Positions 17,432 through 25,489 of a stretch of DNA of 64,000 nt are shown one piece after another (position 1 is the stretch's first letter; every line of letters begins with the position of its first letter). A program made the translations under genes and the position numbers. Under the pieces are notes generated by a model, which saw only the letters and a list, made by a program, of their open reading frames with translations, did not search any database and was not told where the DNA came from. Source of the stretch: Paenibacillus sp. H1-7 (GTDB lineage Bacteria > Bacillota > Bacilli > Paenibacillales > NBRC-103111); assembly GCF_022354825.1 (NCBI RefSeq), contig NZ_CP031168.1, forward strand, positions 3,225,501-3,289,500, given 5' to 3'.

Positions 17432-17647
17432 ATGAGTTCCAGACAGCCAGAGGATAACAGCACAATGATGCAGCATCCGATAGAGGAGAAGGAGGAAACC
17501 TTTCTCCCTCCCCGTAAGACTGTTCACGCTACGGAGAAGGAAAAGTGGCTTCCGATCTTTTACCGGACTTTGCTTTGGTTATTTATTGCGCTTGTCGTTG
17601 GACTGCTTGTTTGGGGATGGCGCCGTTATATCAACGGACTTTTGTAA
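17432..17647 (+). CDS. Small single-pass membrane protein
   Basis: The product has 71 residues: a polar, acidic N-terminal half (1-45) and one C-terminal membrane segment (about 47-66, TLLWLFIALVVGLLVWGW). No known family was recognised. Its ATG directly abuts the stop codon of the CPBP protease gene, which implies translational coupling and a possible shared role. Confidence 0.75.
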   Translation: MSSRQPEDNSTMMQHPIEEKEETFLPPRKTVHATEKEKWLPIFYRTLLWLFIALVVGLLVWGWRRYINGLL

Positions 17648-17657
17648 GGTGTATGGT

Positions 17658-18554
17658 TTAAGGTGCGACCTCGATGGAAGCCGGATCGACAAATCCGTAC
17701 TGCTTCTGCTCGAGCTCCGTCAGCAGTTTATCCAGAGCTTTATCGGTCCATGCGAGCTCGTGCATCAAAATATTGCTGCCCGGACGGAGTTGTTCCAGCA
17801 CATTGGCTACGACCTGATCCGGGTTATTGCTTTTGGAAGTCATTTCCCAATCCTTCGAACCGTTGGACCAGGTCATGAAGAGCATTTGCTCCTCCAGTGC
17901 CTTGGCCCGAACCTCATCGCTCCCGGAACCGAACGGCGGACGGAAAAATTTCGGCGCGGTGCCGATCGTATCTTTTACTAACTGCTGAACGTCCCCGATC
18001 TGCTGATTCACCTTCTCCTTGCTTTCCTTCTTGAGATCGATATGATCCCACGAATGGTTGCCAATCGTTTGGCCTCTGTCATGGATCAGCTTCAACAGCT
18101 CGGGCTTTTGCTTGGCTCGGTAGCCGTTGACGAAAAAGATCGCTTTGGCATGATGCTTGTCCAGCGTGTTCAGCATCGACTCCAGCATGTCTTTGTCTTT
18201 GGGGCCGTCATCGAACGTTAAAAGGACGACCTTTTTCTCCGTCGCGGCAGAATCTATAGGAACGATATCGTAGCTTTTCGGATTCATTCGGTACAAGGGC
18301 TTCGCTTGTTGAATCGGCGCAGGTGTAGGAGCAGGAGTTGCCGCAGCTGTACTGCCGGCTTTATTGTCAGCTGCTCCGTTTCCTTGTGCGGGCTGGACTT
18401 GCTCCGTCTCTTTTGCAGAGGAGCCGGCGTTAGGAGCTGGCGCGGCATTCGTCGGTTCTGCGGCGGATGGGACAGGCGGCTTCGATTCGTTTTGGCAGGC
18501 GGCCGCGGCCATGAGAAGAAGGGCGGCAAGTCCGCACAGCAGCTTTTTGTTCAT
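17658..18554 (-). CDS. Polysaccharide deacetylase lipoprotein
   Basis: The product has 298 residues. A lipoprotein signal ends in a lipobox-like LLMAAAAC (Cys20), followed by a Pro/Ala/Thr-rich linker to about residue 95. The NodB domain follows with TFDDGP (metal-binding Asp pair), a His pair in GNHSWDHIDL and RPPFGSGSDEV; the last catalytic motif is LMHELAWT. The enzyme probably removes acetyl groups from peptidoglycan or another wall polymer outside the membrane. ATG 18554 follows AGGAG. It is convergent with the small membrane-protein gene. Confidence 0.9.
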   Translation of the reverse strand: MNKKLLCGLAALLLMAAAACQNESKPPVPSAAEPTNAAPAPNAGSSAKETEQVQPAQGNGAADNKAGSTAAATPAPTPAPIQQAKPLYRMNPKSYDIVPIDSAATEKKVVLLTFDDGPKDKDMLESMLNTLDKHHAKAIFFVNGYRAKQKPELLKLIHDRGQTIGNHSWDHIDLKKESKEKVNQQIGDVQQLVKDTIGTAPKFFRPPFGSGSDEVRAKALEEQMLFMTWSNGSKDWEMTSKSNNPDQVVANVLEQLRPGSNILMHELAWTDKALDKLLTELEQKQYGFVDPASIEVAP

Positions 18555-18658
18555 GTTGGTAACTCCTATTCTCAGATGGTTTCCTGATTTTATCATGCAT
18601 GGTTCGTCCCATCATAGCGGAAAATACATTCGAATACTACTCTGATGGAGGGATGGCC

Positions 18659-19018
18659 ATGAAATTCGGATCTTTCTTGCTCGGCGGACTTGTCGGCGCT
18701 GCTGCGGTTATCTATATCAATAATAAAAGCAAGTCCATGCTGTTCTCCGCGATGAGCAGCAATCAGTCGCTTGGCAGCTCGGCCGATAGGGGCAGATCGA
18801 ATGAGCGTTCGATGGATTCATCGAATCAAAACAAAACAAAAATGAATCAAACTGCCGCCTCTAGCCTGAAAAAAGATGAGCATTCATCTTCATCTTTATC
18901 ATCCTCTTCGACCCTCGGTAAGGTAGAGGAAATCATCAGCCAGGATCCCGAGCTCAAATCGACCGTCAACGAAATTTTAGCCGAGAACGGCCAAGAAGAA
19001 GTATACCAGAAGCACTGA
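18659..19018 (+). CDS. YtxH-like small membrane protein
   Basis: The product has 119 residues. A glycine-rich membrane segment (FLLGGLVGAAAVIYI, about 5-20) is followed by a low-complexity Ser/Asn/Lys-rich stretch (about 35-85) and a conserved-looking acidic C-terminus (VEEIISQDPELKSTVNEIL). The pattern resembles YtxH-type proteins, but the function is unknown. ATG 18659 is preceded by GGAGGG at good spacing; ATG 18653 is too close to it. It is divergent from the deacetylase gene. Confidence 0.75.
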   Translation: MKFGSFLLGGLVGAAAVIYINNKSKSMLFSAMSSNQSLGSSADRGRSNERSMDSSNQNKTKMNQTAASSLKKDEHSSSSLSSSSTLGKVEEIISQDPELKSTVNEILAENGQEEVYQKH

Positions 19019-19043
19019 TGGTTGTAGATGGATCATAAGCACC

Positions 19044-19084
19044 AGACACAGGCAGAGCAACCTGCTTGTGTCTTTTCTTTTTTT
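19044..19084 (+). terminator. Intrinsic terminator upstream of mecA
   Basis: AGACACAGGCAG (19044-19055) pairs with CTGCTTGTGTCT (19062-19073), followed by TTTCTTTTTTT. Confidence 0.88.
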
Positions 19085-19114
19085 CAGGACATTCGCACAT
19101 TTCTTGTTATGTTG

Positions 19115-19123
19115 TGATATAAT
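19115..19123 (+). promoter_or_regulatory. Extended -10 promoter of mecA
   Basis: TGATATAAT is a consensus extended -10 element about 97 bp before the mecA start. A second TATAAT follows at 19129. No good -35 was seen. Confidence 0.5.
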
Positions 19124-19219
19124 AGTCATATAATTGAATACAAGCTGTAAAAGCTTACTCACCTTTTTAACCTTACTTCATAAGCTGTTAATATATGCGT
19201 CGGCAAGGAGGAAACCTGT

Positions 19220-19822
19220 ATGAAAATGGAGCGTTTAAGTCAGGACAAGATACGGATTTTCCTCACATTCGACGACTTGACGGAGCGAGGCATTCAAAAG
19301 GATGACATGTGGAGAGAAATTCCGAAAGTACACGAGCTGTTTAGCGACATGATGGATCAGGCATACAGCGAGCTCGGATTCGAACCATCCGGTCCGTTAG
19401 CCGTAGAAGTGCTGCAGCTGCCAGCACAAGGTATGGTTGTCATCGTTACCCGCGGTAAAGTCGATTTCCAATCCTCCGTCGAGACCTATGACGAGGAAGT
19501 GGAGGAAATGTATGAGCTGGAGGTTACTCTAGAGCAATCCGACCAAATTTCTTACGTTTTCCATGACTTTGAAGACTTGATCCGTATGGCCAAGGTGTTG
19601 AATCCATTCGTTACTGACGGAGGTACCCTGTTCTCATACAAGAACAGATGGTTCCTGCTGTTAAATGCCGACGAACTTGATGAGAGCGGATACCAAGCAG
19701 TAATTGCGGTATTATCGGAATTTGGCGATGCTGCTACCGTAACAAGAGCCGTGCTTGAGGAATATGGCAAGACGGTGATTGAAACCAATGCCGTACAAGT
19801 GCTGTGTTCCCATTTTAAATAA
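19220..19822 (+). CDS. mecA: Adaptor protein MecA
   Basis: The product has 200 residues. MecA delivers substrates such as the competence regulator ComK to the ClpC-ClpP protease and helps assemble the ClpC hexamer. The N-terminal substrate-binding part begins MKMERLSQDKIRIFLTFDDL, an acidic linker follows at about 90-105, and the C-terminal ClpC-binding domain runs to the end. AAGGAGG precedes the ATG by 8 bases. Its place, upstream of glutamate dehydrogenase and prsW, is nearer to the B. subtilis paralogue ypbH (mecB) than to mecA. Confidence 0.92.
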   Translation: MKMERLSQDKIRIFLTFDDLTERGIQKDDMWREIPKVHELFSDMMDQAYSELGFEPSGPLAVEVLQLPAQGMVVIVTRGKVDFQSSVETYDEEVEEMYELEVTLEQSDQISYVFHDFEDLIRMAKVLNPFVTDGGTLFSYKNRWFLLLNADELDESGYQAVIAVLSEFGDAATVTRAVLEEYGKTVIETNAVQVLCSHFK

Positions 19823-19854
19823 CCCATATGAACGATTAAGAAACAGGTTGGCGG

Positions 19855-19897
19855 AAGCATTCTTCAAAAACAGTAGTTTTTGCGGAGTGCTTTTTTT
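19855..19897 (+). terminator. Intrinsic terminator after mecA
   Basis: AAGCATTC and GAGTGCTT form the outer stem, with AAAAAC and GTTTTT inside, followed by seven T residues. Confidence 0.85.
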
Positions 19898-19984
19898 GCG
19901 GCTTCTTTTGCTGAGAATGACAGCAGCCGCGCATAAATAGATAGCTTTGCAAACAGACGATAGCAGCATGTAGGGGGAGACCGT

Positions 19985-21490
19985 ATGACGGCAATGAATA
20001 TGGGGGCGTCCAAGTCCACCTTCGATTTGGAGGATTTGGTCCATCATTATCAGAAACAGCTTCGGGATGAAGCTTTTTTGTATTTGTATAAAAGAGGGAT
20101 CGAGGAAGAGACGATCGAGCAGTATCGCTTGGGCTTCGATCAGGGGAAAATAGGCTTTACCGTCAATCCGGATGTTCTGAGCGATTACTTTGCCAACCGG
20201 GTCATCATTCCCGTCTGTGATGCCAATGGAGCGGTCATTGAACTGATCGGCCGCGCCGTCGATCACCGGGAGCCCAAATATAAAGCGCTTCTCGGCATCG
20301 AGGATTACATGTTCAATGAACAAATATTGGAGGAGACGGAAGATGTCATCCTGTGCAACGGGCTGTTCGATGTGATGAGTCTGGCCCAAGCAAGGCTCCC
20401 TGCCGTCTGCGTCCCTCACTGGTTCGGCTTTAAGGACATTCATGCCGAGCGTTTGAAGGGGAAACGGGTGTTTATTTGCATGGGGAACGATGAATTAGGC
20501 AGAAGGGAAAGTGTCAAAATACAAACGATGCTGCAGGAAACGGCTGCGGAAACGTATATTGTTAATTTGCCGGAATCGATCCGCGATTTGAACGACTTTT
20601 TCGTTAAAGTCCAAAATCCGCTGGAAACGTTCATGCAGCTTCTGAATCAAACGATGGAAGAAGCGATGCTTGTACCGGTTGCTCCCGATGTGAAAAATAT
20701 TACGGTATATGCCGAAGAGTACATGAAGCGGTACCGCGGGCAGGTAACTGGCGTTTCGAGCGGTATCAGCCGTTTGGACGAAGTACTGTACGGCGGCTTC
20801 CAAAGCGGATTGTATTTGATATGCGGGGCGGCTTCCAGCGGGAAGACGATGCTAATGAAGCAGATGGCCGATCACATTGCCGAAGGACAAACCCCGGTCG
20901 TATATGTGTCGTGGGATATGACGAGCTTTGAGCTGTGGGCGAGAAGCATCGCGAGAATTATCGGCGTCGAGCCGCAGAAGGTATTGAACGGAAAGGTCGA
21001 TCCCGAGCAAATAAACGAAGCAAACAAAGCGTATCTGCCTATAAGCAAAATGCTGTGGACATTGGAATGCTCGCTCGATACAACGCTCGACAAAGTGATG
21101 GGCTCTATTGAAAAAATAGCTTCGCTGGCCGATAAGACACCGGTTGTTTTCATCGACCATTTGAATAGGGTGCCGGCGCGGGCTTCCGGGCATGCTTCGT
21201 CTTCCGACGATCACCGGACGTTGATCACCTATGCGCTTAAGCAGTGGTCCAAGGAATGGAATGCAACGGTCATAGCGGCGATGCCCGGGGAATGCAGTCC
21301 CAACCGGTTCCCGGAAGGCATTGAAGCGTGCGCCGATGTCATCATGCTGCTCCAACCGCAAGAGGCTAAAGAAAATCAGGAAACGGAGATGACTTCCGTC
21401 ATGCTGAAACTTCTGAAAAACAGAAACGGCACACTGGTCGACATTCCGCTAAGCTTCCAGCAGGAGAAAGCAATGTTTACGGAAAAATAG
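19985..21490 (+). CDS. Primase-helicase-like protein with degenerate TOPRIM domain
   Basis: The product has 501 residues. Residues 20-230 resemble the RNA-polymerase core and TOPRIM region of DnaG, without the zinc-finger domain. Residues 255-490 resemble the DnaB RecA-like domain. Walker A is GAASSGKT (281-288), Walker B is VVFIDHL (Asp391), and the arginine-finger motif is KNRNG (478-482). The TOPRIM glutamate is Asn125 (CNGLFD) and the first Asp of DxD is Gly167 (MGNDELG), so primase activity looks lost. The DnaB catalytic Glu is Asp311 (SWDM). This is the Twinkle/gp4 arrangement, but no phage genes surround it. It may be an ATP-driven DNA translocase; its role is unknown. Confidence 0.75.
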   Translation: MTAMNMGASKSTFDLEDLVHHYQKQLRDEAFLYLYKRGIEEETIEQYRLGFDQGKIGFTVNPDVLSDYFANRVIIPVCDANGAVIELIGRAVDHREPKYKALLGIEDYMFNEQILEETEDVILCNGLFDVMSLAQARLPAVCVPHWFGFKDIHAERLKGKRVFICMGNDELGRRESVKIQTMLQETAAETYIVNLPESIRDLNDFFVKVQNPLETFMQLLNQTMEEAMLVPVAPDVKNITVYAEEYMKRYRGQVTGVSSGISRLDEVLYGGFQSGLYLICGAASSGKTMLMKQMADHIAEGQTPVVYVSWDMTSFELWARSIARIIGVEPQKVLNGKVDPEQINEANKAYLPISKMLWTLECSLDTTLDKVMGSIEKIASLADKTPVVFIDHLNRVPARASGHASSSDDHRTLITYALKQWSKEWNATVIAAMPGECSPNRFPEGIEACADVIMLLQPQEAKENQETEMTSVMLKLLKNRNGTLVDIPLSFQQEKAMFTEK

Positions 21491-21511
21491 AAAGCAAAAA
21501 GGATGGTTCCG

Positions 21512-22756
21512 ATGGCTGAAAACCTTAACGTGCTTCATGCTACACAGGTAATCATTGAGCAGGCGCTCGTCAAGCTGGGCTACCCACAAGCGATGGTGGA
21601 CCTATTGAAGGAGCCGATGCGAATTATGACGGTTCGCATTCCGATTCGTATGGATGATGATTCGATCAAAATTTTCACCGGTTACCGCGCGCAGCATAAT
21701 GACGCTGTAGGTCCTACTAAGGGCGGCGTCCGCTTTCATCCTGACGTAACCGAGGACGAGGTCAAAGCTCTGTCCATCTGGATGAGCTTGAAGTGCGGCA
21801 TTGTCGATTTGCCGTACGGCGGAGGCAAAGGGGGCATTATTTGCGACCCGCGGCAAATGTCGTTTCGGGAGCTGGAGCGGCTAAGCAGAGGATACGTTAG
21901 GGCGATCAGCCAAATCGTCGGGCCGACCAAGGACATTCCGGCGCCTGATGTCATGACGAACTCGCAGATTATGGCCTGGATGATGGACGAGTACAGCCGG
22001 ATCCGCGAATTTGACGCCCCGAACTTTATTACGGGCAAGCCGGTCGTCTTGGGAGGCTCTCATGGTCGGGAGACGGCTACGGCCAAGGGCGTAACGATCA
22101 TGATCGATCAGGCGCTGAAGAAGAAAGGGATCCGGATTCAAGACGCCAAGGTGATCATCCAAGGCTTCGGCAATGCCGGGAGCTTCCTGGCCAAATTCAT
22201 GCATGAAGCGGGAGCGAAGGTTATCGGGATATCCGATGCTTACGGCGCGCTGTACAACAAAGACGGGCTGGATATCGAATACTTGCTGGACCGTCGCGAT
22301 TCGTTCGGCACCGTAACCAAGCTGTTCCAGAATACAATTACGAATAAGGAGCTGCTCGAGCAAGATTGCGATATTCTTGTCCCGGCCGCGATCGAGAATC
22401 AGATCACATTGGACAATGCCGATCGGATCAAGGCGTCCATAGTGGTGGAAGCGGCCAACGGCCCAACGACTCTGGAAGCGACGAAAATTTTGACCGACCG
22501 CGGCATCCTGCTGGTTCCCGATGTGCTGGCGAGCGCAGGCGGGGTGGTCGTATCTTACTTCGAGTGGGTGCAGAACAATCAGGGATATTATTGGACGGAA
22601 GCGGAAGTGCATTCCAAGCTGCAAGAAGTAATGGAAAAAGGCTTTGAAAATGTCTATAATATTCATATTACAAGAAATGTGGATATGCGTTTGGCCGCTT
22701 ATATGGTGGGCGTTCGTAAGATGGCTGAAGCCGCCCGTTTTCGCGGGTGGGTTTAA
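21512..22756 (+). CDS. gudB: NAD-specific glutamate dehydrogenase
   Basis: The product has 414 residues, the length of the hexameric GudB/RocG class. It deaminates glutamate to 2-oxoglutarate. Visible motifs are GPTKGGVRFHPDVT (about 70-84), the catalytic Lys in LPYGGGKGGI (about 112), the nucleotide-binding GFGNAGSFLA (about 223) and VLASAGGVVVSYFEW near 350. ATG 21512 is better spaced from AAAAAGG than ATG 21503. It lies 21 bp after the primase-helicase gene and ahead of prsW, matching the gudB-prsW region of B. subtilis. Confidence 0.94.
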   Translation: MAENLNVLHATQVIIEQALVKLGYPQAMVDLLKEPMRIMTVRIPIRMDDDSIKIFTGYRAQHNDAVGPTKGGVRFHPDVTEDEVKALSIWMSLKCGIVDLPYGGGKGGIICDPRQMSFRELERLSRGYVRAISQIVGPTKDIPAPDVMTNSQIMAWMMDEYSRIREFDAPNFITGKPVVLGGSHGRETATAKGVTIMIDQALKKKGIRIQDAKVIIQGFGNAGSFLAKFMHEAGAKVIGISDAYGALYNKDGLDIEYLLDRRDSFGTVTKLFQNTITNKELLEQDCDILVPAAIENQITLDNADRIKASIVVEAANGPTTLEATKILTDRGILLVPDVLASAGGVVVSYFEWVQNNQGYYWTEAEVHSKLQEVMEKGFENVYNIHITRNVDMRLAAYMVGVRKMAEAARFRGWV

Positions 22757-22829
22757 TTTTATAAATAATGGCATGTTTTTGATTGGGGTTCACTTGGCTA
22801 TCGTCATATGGAAAACGGAGGTCGGCATA

Positions 22830-22924
22830 ACTGCCGGAAGAGTTTACGTGCCGCCTTTGAAATCGGGTTATCACCGCCAATTCTCATCCATTTAACCCGA
22901 TTTCAACAGCGGCCGGAGGCAGTT
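22830..22924 (+). repeat. Outer stem around hairpin copy 2
   Basis: AACTGCC at the left (about 22829-22835) is complementary to GGCAGTT at the right (about 22918-22924). This encloses the copy 2 hairpin in a longer helical unit. Confidence 0.5.
22849..22920 (+). repeat. Covarying hairpin element, copy 2 (gudB-prsW)
   Basis: This is the second copy of the element at 7349-7421. The stem is 13 bp (22858-22870 with 22893-22905) with a 22-nt loop, and the flanks TGCCGCCTTTGAAA and CGGCCGGAGGC are nearly identical to copy 1. The stem differs at three positions with both partners changed. It lies 93 bp after the gudB stop and 84 bp before prsW. Confidence 0.75.
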
Positions 22925-23003
22925 TGTGCTGATCCGGAGTTTTTCTTCATATGACGTACTTGCTCTTGAACCGCATCAAAAACACGGAAACGGAGGGGGA
23001 CAC

Positions 23004-23696
23004 ATGAGCGTCTTCTCAGTCTTGACGGCAGCGATAGCGCCCGGTGTCGCTCTGATGGCTTATTTTTATTTGAAGGACCGTTACGATACGGAGCCGATCC
23101 ATCTCGTCATGAAAGTATTTTTATTCGGAGTGCTGCTGGTATTCCCGGTCATGGTCATCCAGCGCGCCTTGGTTCATGGCTTGGGTGAGAATCCGTTCGT
23201 ATTCAGCTTTATCATTTCATCCGGAATTGAAGAATTTCTGAAATGGTTTCTCGTTTATTTCATCATCTACAAGCATACTTCGTTCGACGAGCCTTATGAC
23301 GGAATCGTCTATGCGGTAGCCGCTTCGCTCGGCTTCGCTACGCTAGAGAACGTATTTTATGCGCTGCTCAATTCCTCGTCCATTTCGAGTCTGTTATACA
23401 GAGCGCTGCTGCCGGTATCGGGGCACGCGATGTTCGGCGTTATCATGGGCTATCATTTGGGAAGAGCCAAATTCGTAGAGGAGCTGAGGACGCGCCACTT
23501 GATCTTCTCGCTTATGCTCCCGATTTTTTGGCACGGGGTATTCGATTATGTGCTCCTTACCGCCAAGGCGTATTGGATCTGGTTTATGATCCCGTTAATG
23601 GCATTCTTGTGGATAAGAAGCATAAGGAAGGTCAACCGCGCGAATGCCCGATCGCCGCTGCGCGTCGTGCGCAGGGAGGAGCAGATTAAAATTTAA
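23004..23696 (+). CDS. prsW: Intramembrane protease PrsW
   Basis: The product has 230 residues with about seven membrane segments. PrsW proteases make the site-1 cut in membrane-bound anti-sigma factors; in B. subtilis the target is RsiW. Conserved motifs are the acidic pair in GIEEFLKWF (near 75), DEPYDGIVYAVAASLGFATLEN (near 100-122) and GHAMFGVIMGY (near 145). ATG 23004 follows CGGAGGGGG. It lies between gudB and ypeB, as in B. subtilis, but 84 bp after a structured repeat. Confidence 0.9.
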   Translation: MSVFSVLTAAIAPGVALMAYFYLKDRYDTEPIHLVMKVFLFGVLLVFPVMVIQRALVHGLGENPFVFSFIISSGIEEFLKWFLVYFIIYKHTSFDEPYDGIVYAVAASLGFATLENVFYALLNSSSISSLLYRALLPVSGHAMFGVIMGYHLGRAKFVEELRTRHLIFSLMLPIFWHGVFDYVLLTAKAYWIWFMIPLMAFLWIRSIRKVNRANARSPLRVVRREEQIKI

Positions 23697-23745
23697 CCGG
23701 TTTGTCTATACTTGTCAGTATAGAATTCATGCCGGGAGGGTAAAC

Positions 23746-23907
23746 ATGACCGTAAACGAACGAGTAAAGGTAACGATTCGCTGCAACTGGTGCGGGGAAC
23801 GGTTCATTTTGAAAGGAAGAAGAGACAAGGGCAAGATCGATACGGGATTCAAGCAGTGCATTTGCAACAACGAGAACGACTTTGATATCGAAACCCATGA
23901 TTTCTAA
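23746..23907 (+). CDS. Small zinc-ribbon-like protein
   Basis: The product has 53 residues. CNWCGERF and a later CICN provide two cysteine pairs typical of a small zinc ribbon. No family name is assigned. GGGAGGG lies 5 bases upstream of the ATG. It sits where sleB is found in B. subtilis, between prsW and ypeB, and is followed by a terminator. A short palindrome (CTATACT and AGTATAG, about 23705-23722) precedes it. Confidence 0.75.
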   Translation: MTVNERVKVTIRCNWCGERFILKGRRDKGKIDTGFKQCICNNENDFDIETHDF

Positions 23908-23913
23908 ACGGGA

Positions 23914-23939
23914 GAGGCCTGATGCAGGCTTCTTTTTTT
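23914..23939 (+). terminator. Intrinsic terminator after the zinc-ribbon gene
   Basis: GAGGCCTG and CAGGCTTC form an 8-bp stem with a 3-nt loop, followed by seven T residues. Confidence 0.85.
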
Positions 23940-24008
23940 GTGAATAAGACATCTTCCTTGGGCGAAAACTAAAGCCAAGTTTGGCTGAAGAAGGGAGAAT
24001 TCACATCC

Positions 24009-25361
24009 ATGTACAGAAGATTAAGCATCGTAATGTTTCCGATTTTAGTCGTTGCCTTGATCGGGGCGGGCGTATGGGGGTATTTGGAGCATCAGGAGAA
24101 AAACGCGATTCTCATTAAAGCGGAAAACCAGTATCAGCGGGCATTCCATGACCTTTCCTTTCATGTGGACCGGCTCCATAACGAGCTGGGCAACACATTG
24201 GCCATTAATACCGCATCTCAGGACAGCTACAAAAAAGGGTTGGTCAATGTATGGCGTATAACGAATCAGGCTCAAAGTGAAATAAGCCAGCTTCCACTAT
24301 CGCTGCTGCCGTTCAATAAAACGGGGGAATTTCTGGCGAACATGTCGAACTTCGCGTACCGGGCCGCCGTTAGAGATCTTAACAAGCAGCCGTTAAATCA
24401 GGAGGAAATGGCCACATTAAACGCATTGTACACCCATGCGGACGAAATCAGCAAAGATCTGCGCGGCATGCAAAACAAAGTGCTGGCGAACAATTTGCGA
24501 TGGATGGACGTTGAAATGGCGCTGGCGACAGAGAAAGAGCCGCTGGACAATACGATCATCGACGGCTTCCAGACGGTCGACAAGAAGGTATCCGAATACT
24601 CCGACGTCAAGTGGAGTCCTTCGATCATGAACCTGTTCCAGACTCGCGATATGAAAATGCTGTCCGGCAACGACGTCACCGCAGACGAAGTGAAACAGAA
24701 GGCGGCGACCTTCCTGAACATCGATCCTTCCGCTCTGCAGGTCGTCGAGAATGGAGCTGGTTCCGAGTACCATTCGTTCAGCGTTTCAGCCAATCGGGGC
24801 AATAATCCGGGCGGAATCCAAATGGATTACAGCACCAAAGGAGGCCAGCTGCTCTGGTTCTCGGCCGACAGAGAAGTGCCTGAGAAGAAGCTGGATTTCC
24901 GCCGTGCCCGCGACGCGGCGGCTGAGTTCCTCGATAGCCACGACTTCAAAAATATGACGGCGGTAGCTTACGACGAATACAGCAACAATGCCAATATTAC
25001 GTTTGCCAGCCGTGACAATAACATGATCAACTACCTCGACAAAGTAGCGGTCAAGGTGGCGATGGATAATGGAGAAATCATCGGGCTTCAGGCAACCGAC
25101 TACGTGTTTGATCACAAGGAACGCCAGCTGAAGGCACCTAAGCTGACGCAGGAGGAGGCGCGCAAGGTGCTGAATCCGAATTTCAAAGTCGATGGAGAAG
25201 CGATGGCTTTGATCCGCAACGATATGAAGGAAGAAGTGCAGTGCTATCAGTACACGGGGAAAATCAACGGCGGCATCTATAAAATTTTTATTAACGCCGA
25301 TACGGGTGCCGAAGAAAAAATCGAGCATGTCCGCAAGGAAGATCAACAAGTACAAACATAA
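24009..25361 (+). CDS. ypeB: Germination protein YpeB
   Basis: The product has 450 residues. YpeB stabilises and localises the cortex-lytic enzyme SleB in the spore. An N-terminal membrane anchor or uncleaved signal (about 7-25) precedes a helical domain (about 30-200) and three PepSY-like repeats (from about 215). A conserved segment is HDLSFHVDRLHNELG near residue 47. The gene has its own ribosome binding site (GAAGGGAG) and lies after a terminator, so it is probably transcribed separately. The expected neighbour sleB is not in this window. Confidence 0.92.
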   Translation: MYRRLSIVMFPILVVALIGAGVWGYLEHQEKNAILIKAENQYQRAFHDLSFHVDRLHNELGNTLAINTASQDSYKKGLVNVWRITNQAQSEISQLPLSLLPFNKTGEFLANMSNFAYRAAVRDLNKQPLNQEEMATLNALYTHADEISKDLRGMQNKVLANNLRWMDVEMALATEKEPLDNTIIDGFQTVDKKVSEYSDVKWSPSIMNLFQTRDMKMLSGNDVTADEVKQKAATFLNIDPSALQVVENGAGSEYHSFSVSANRGNNPGGIQMDYSTKGGQLLWFSADREVPEKKLDFRRARDAAAEFLDSHDFKNMTAVAYDEYSNNANITFASRDNNMINYLDKVAVKVAMDNGEIIGLQATDYVFDHKERQLKAPKLTQEEARKVLNPNFKVDGEAMALIRNDMKEEVQCYQYTGKINGGIYKIFINADTGAEEKIEHVRKEDQQVQT

Positions 25362-25371
25362 CATCTGATGG

Positions 25372-25401
25372 AAGAAGCTGAGAGGCTTCTTCTTTTTTTT
25401 C
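25372..25401 (+). terminator. Intrinsic terminator after ypeB
   Basis: GAAGAAGC and GCTTCTTC form an 8-bp stem with loop TGAGAG, followed by a T-run. Confidence 0.9.
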
Positions 25402-25429
25402 TTCCCATATGAAAGCCGCATGGTATAAT
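25402..25429 (+). promoter_or_regulatory. Promoter of ypfA
   Basis: TGGTATAAT is a perfect extended -10 (TATAAT at 25424-25429). A weak -35, TTCCCA, lies 16 bp upstream. Confidence 0.6.
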
Positions 25430-25489
25430 ATAGGTGGATTCTAGTTCTTAGGCACTGTTTTTTGTCAAATTCTGGGGGGAGGAAGCTTT

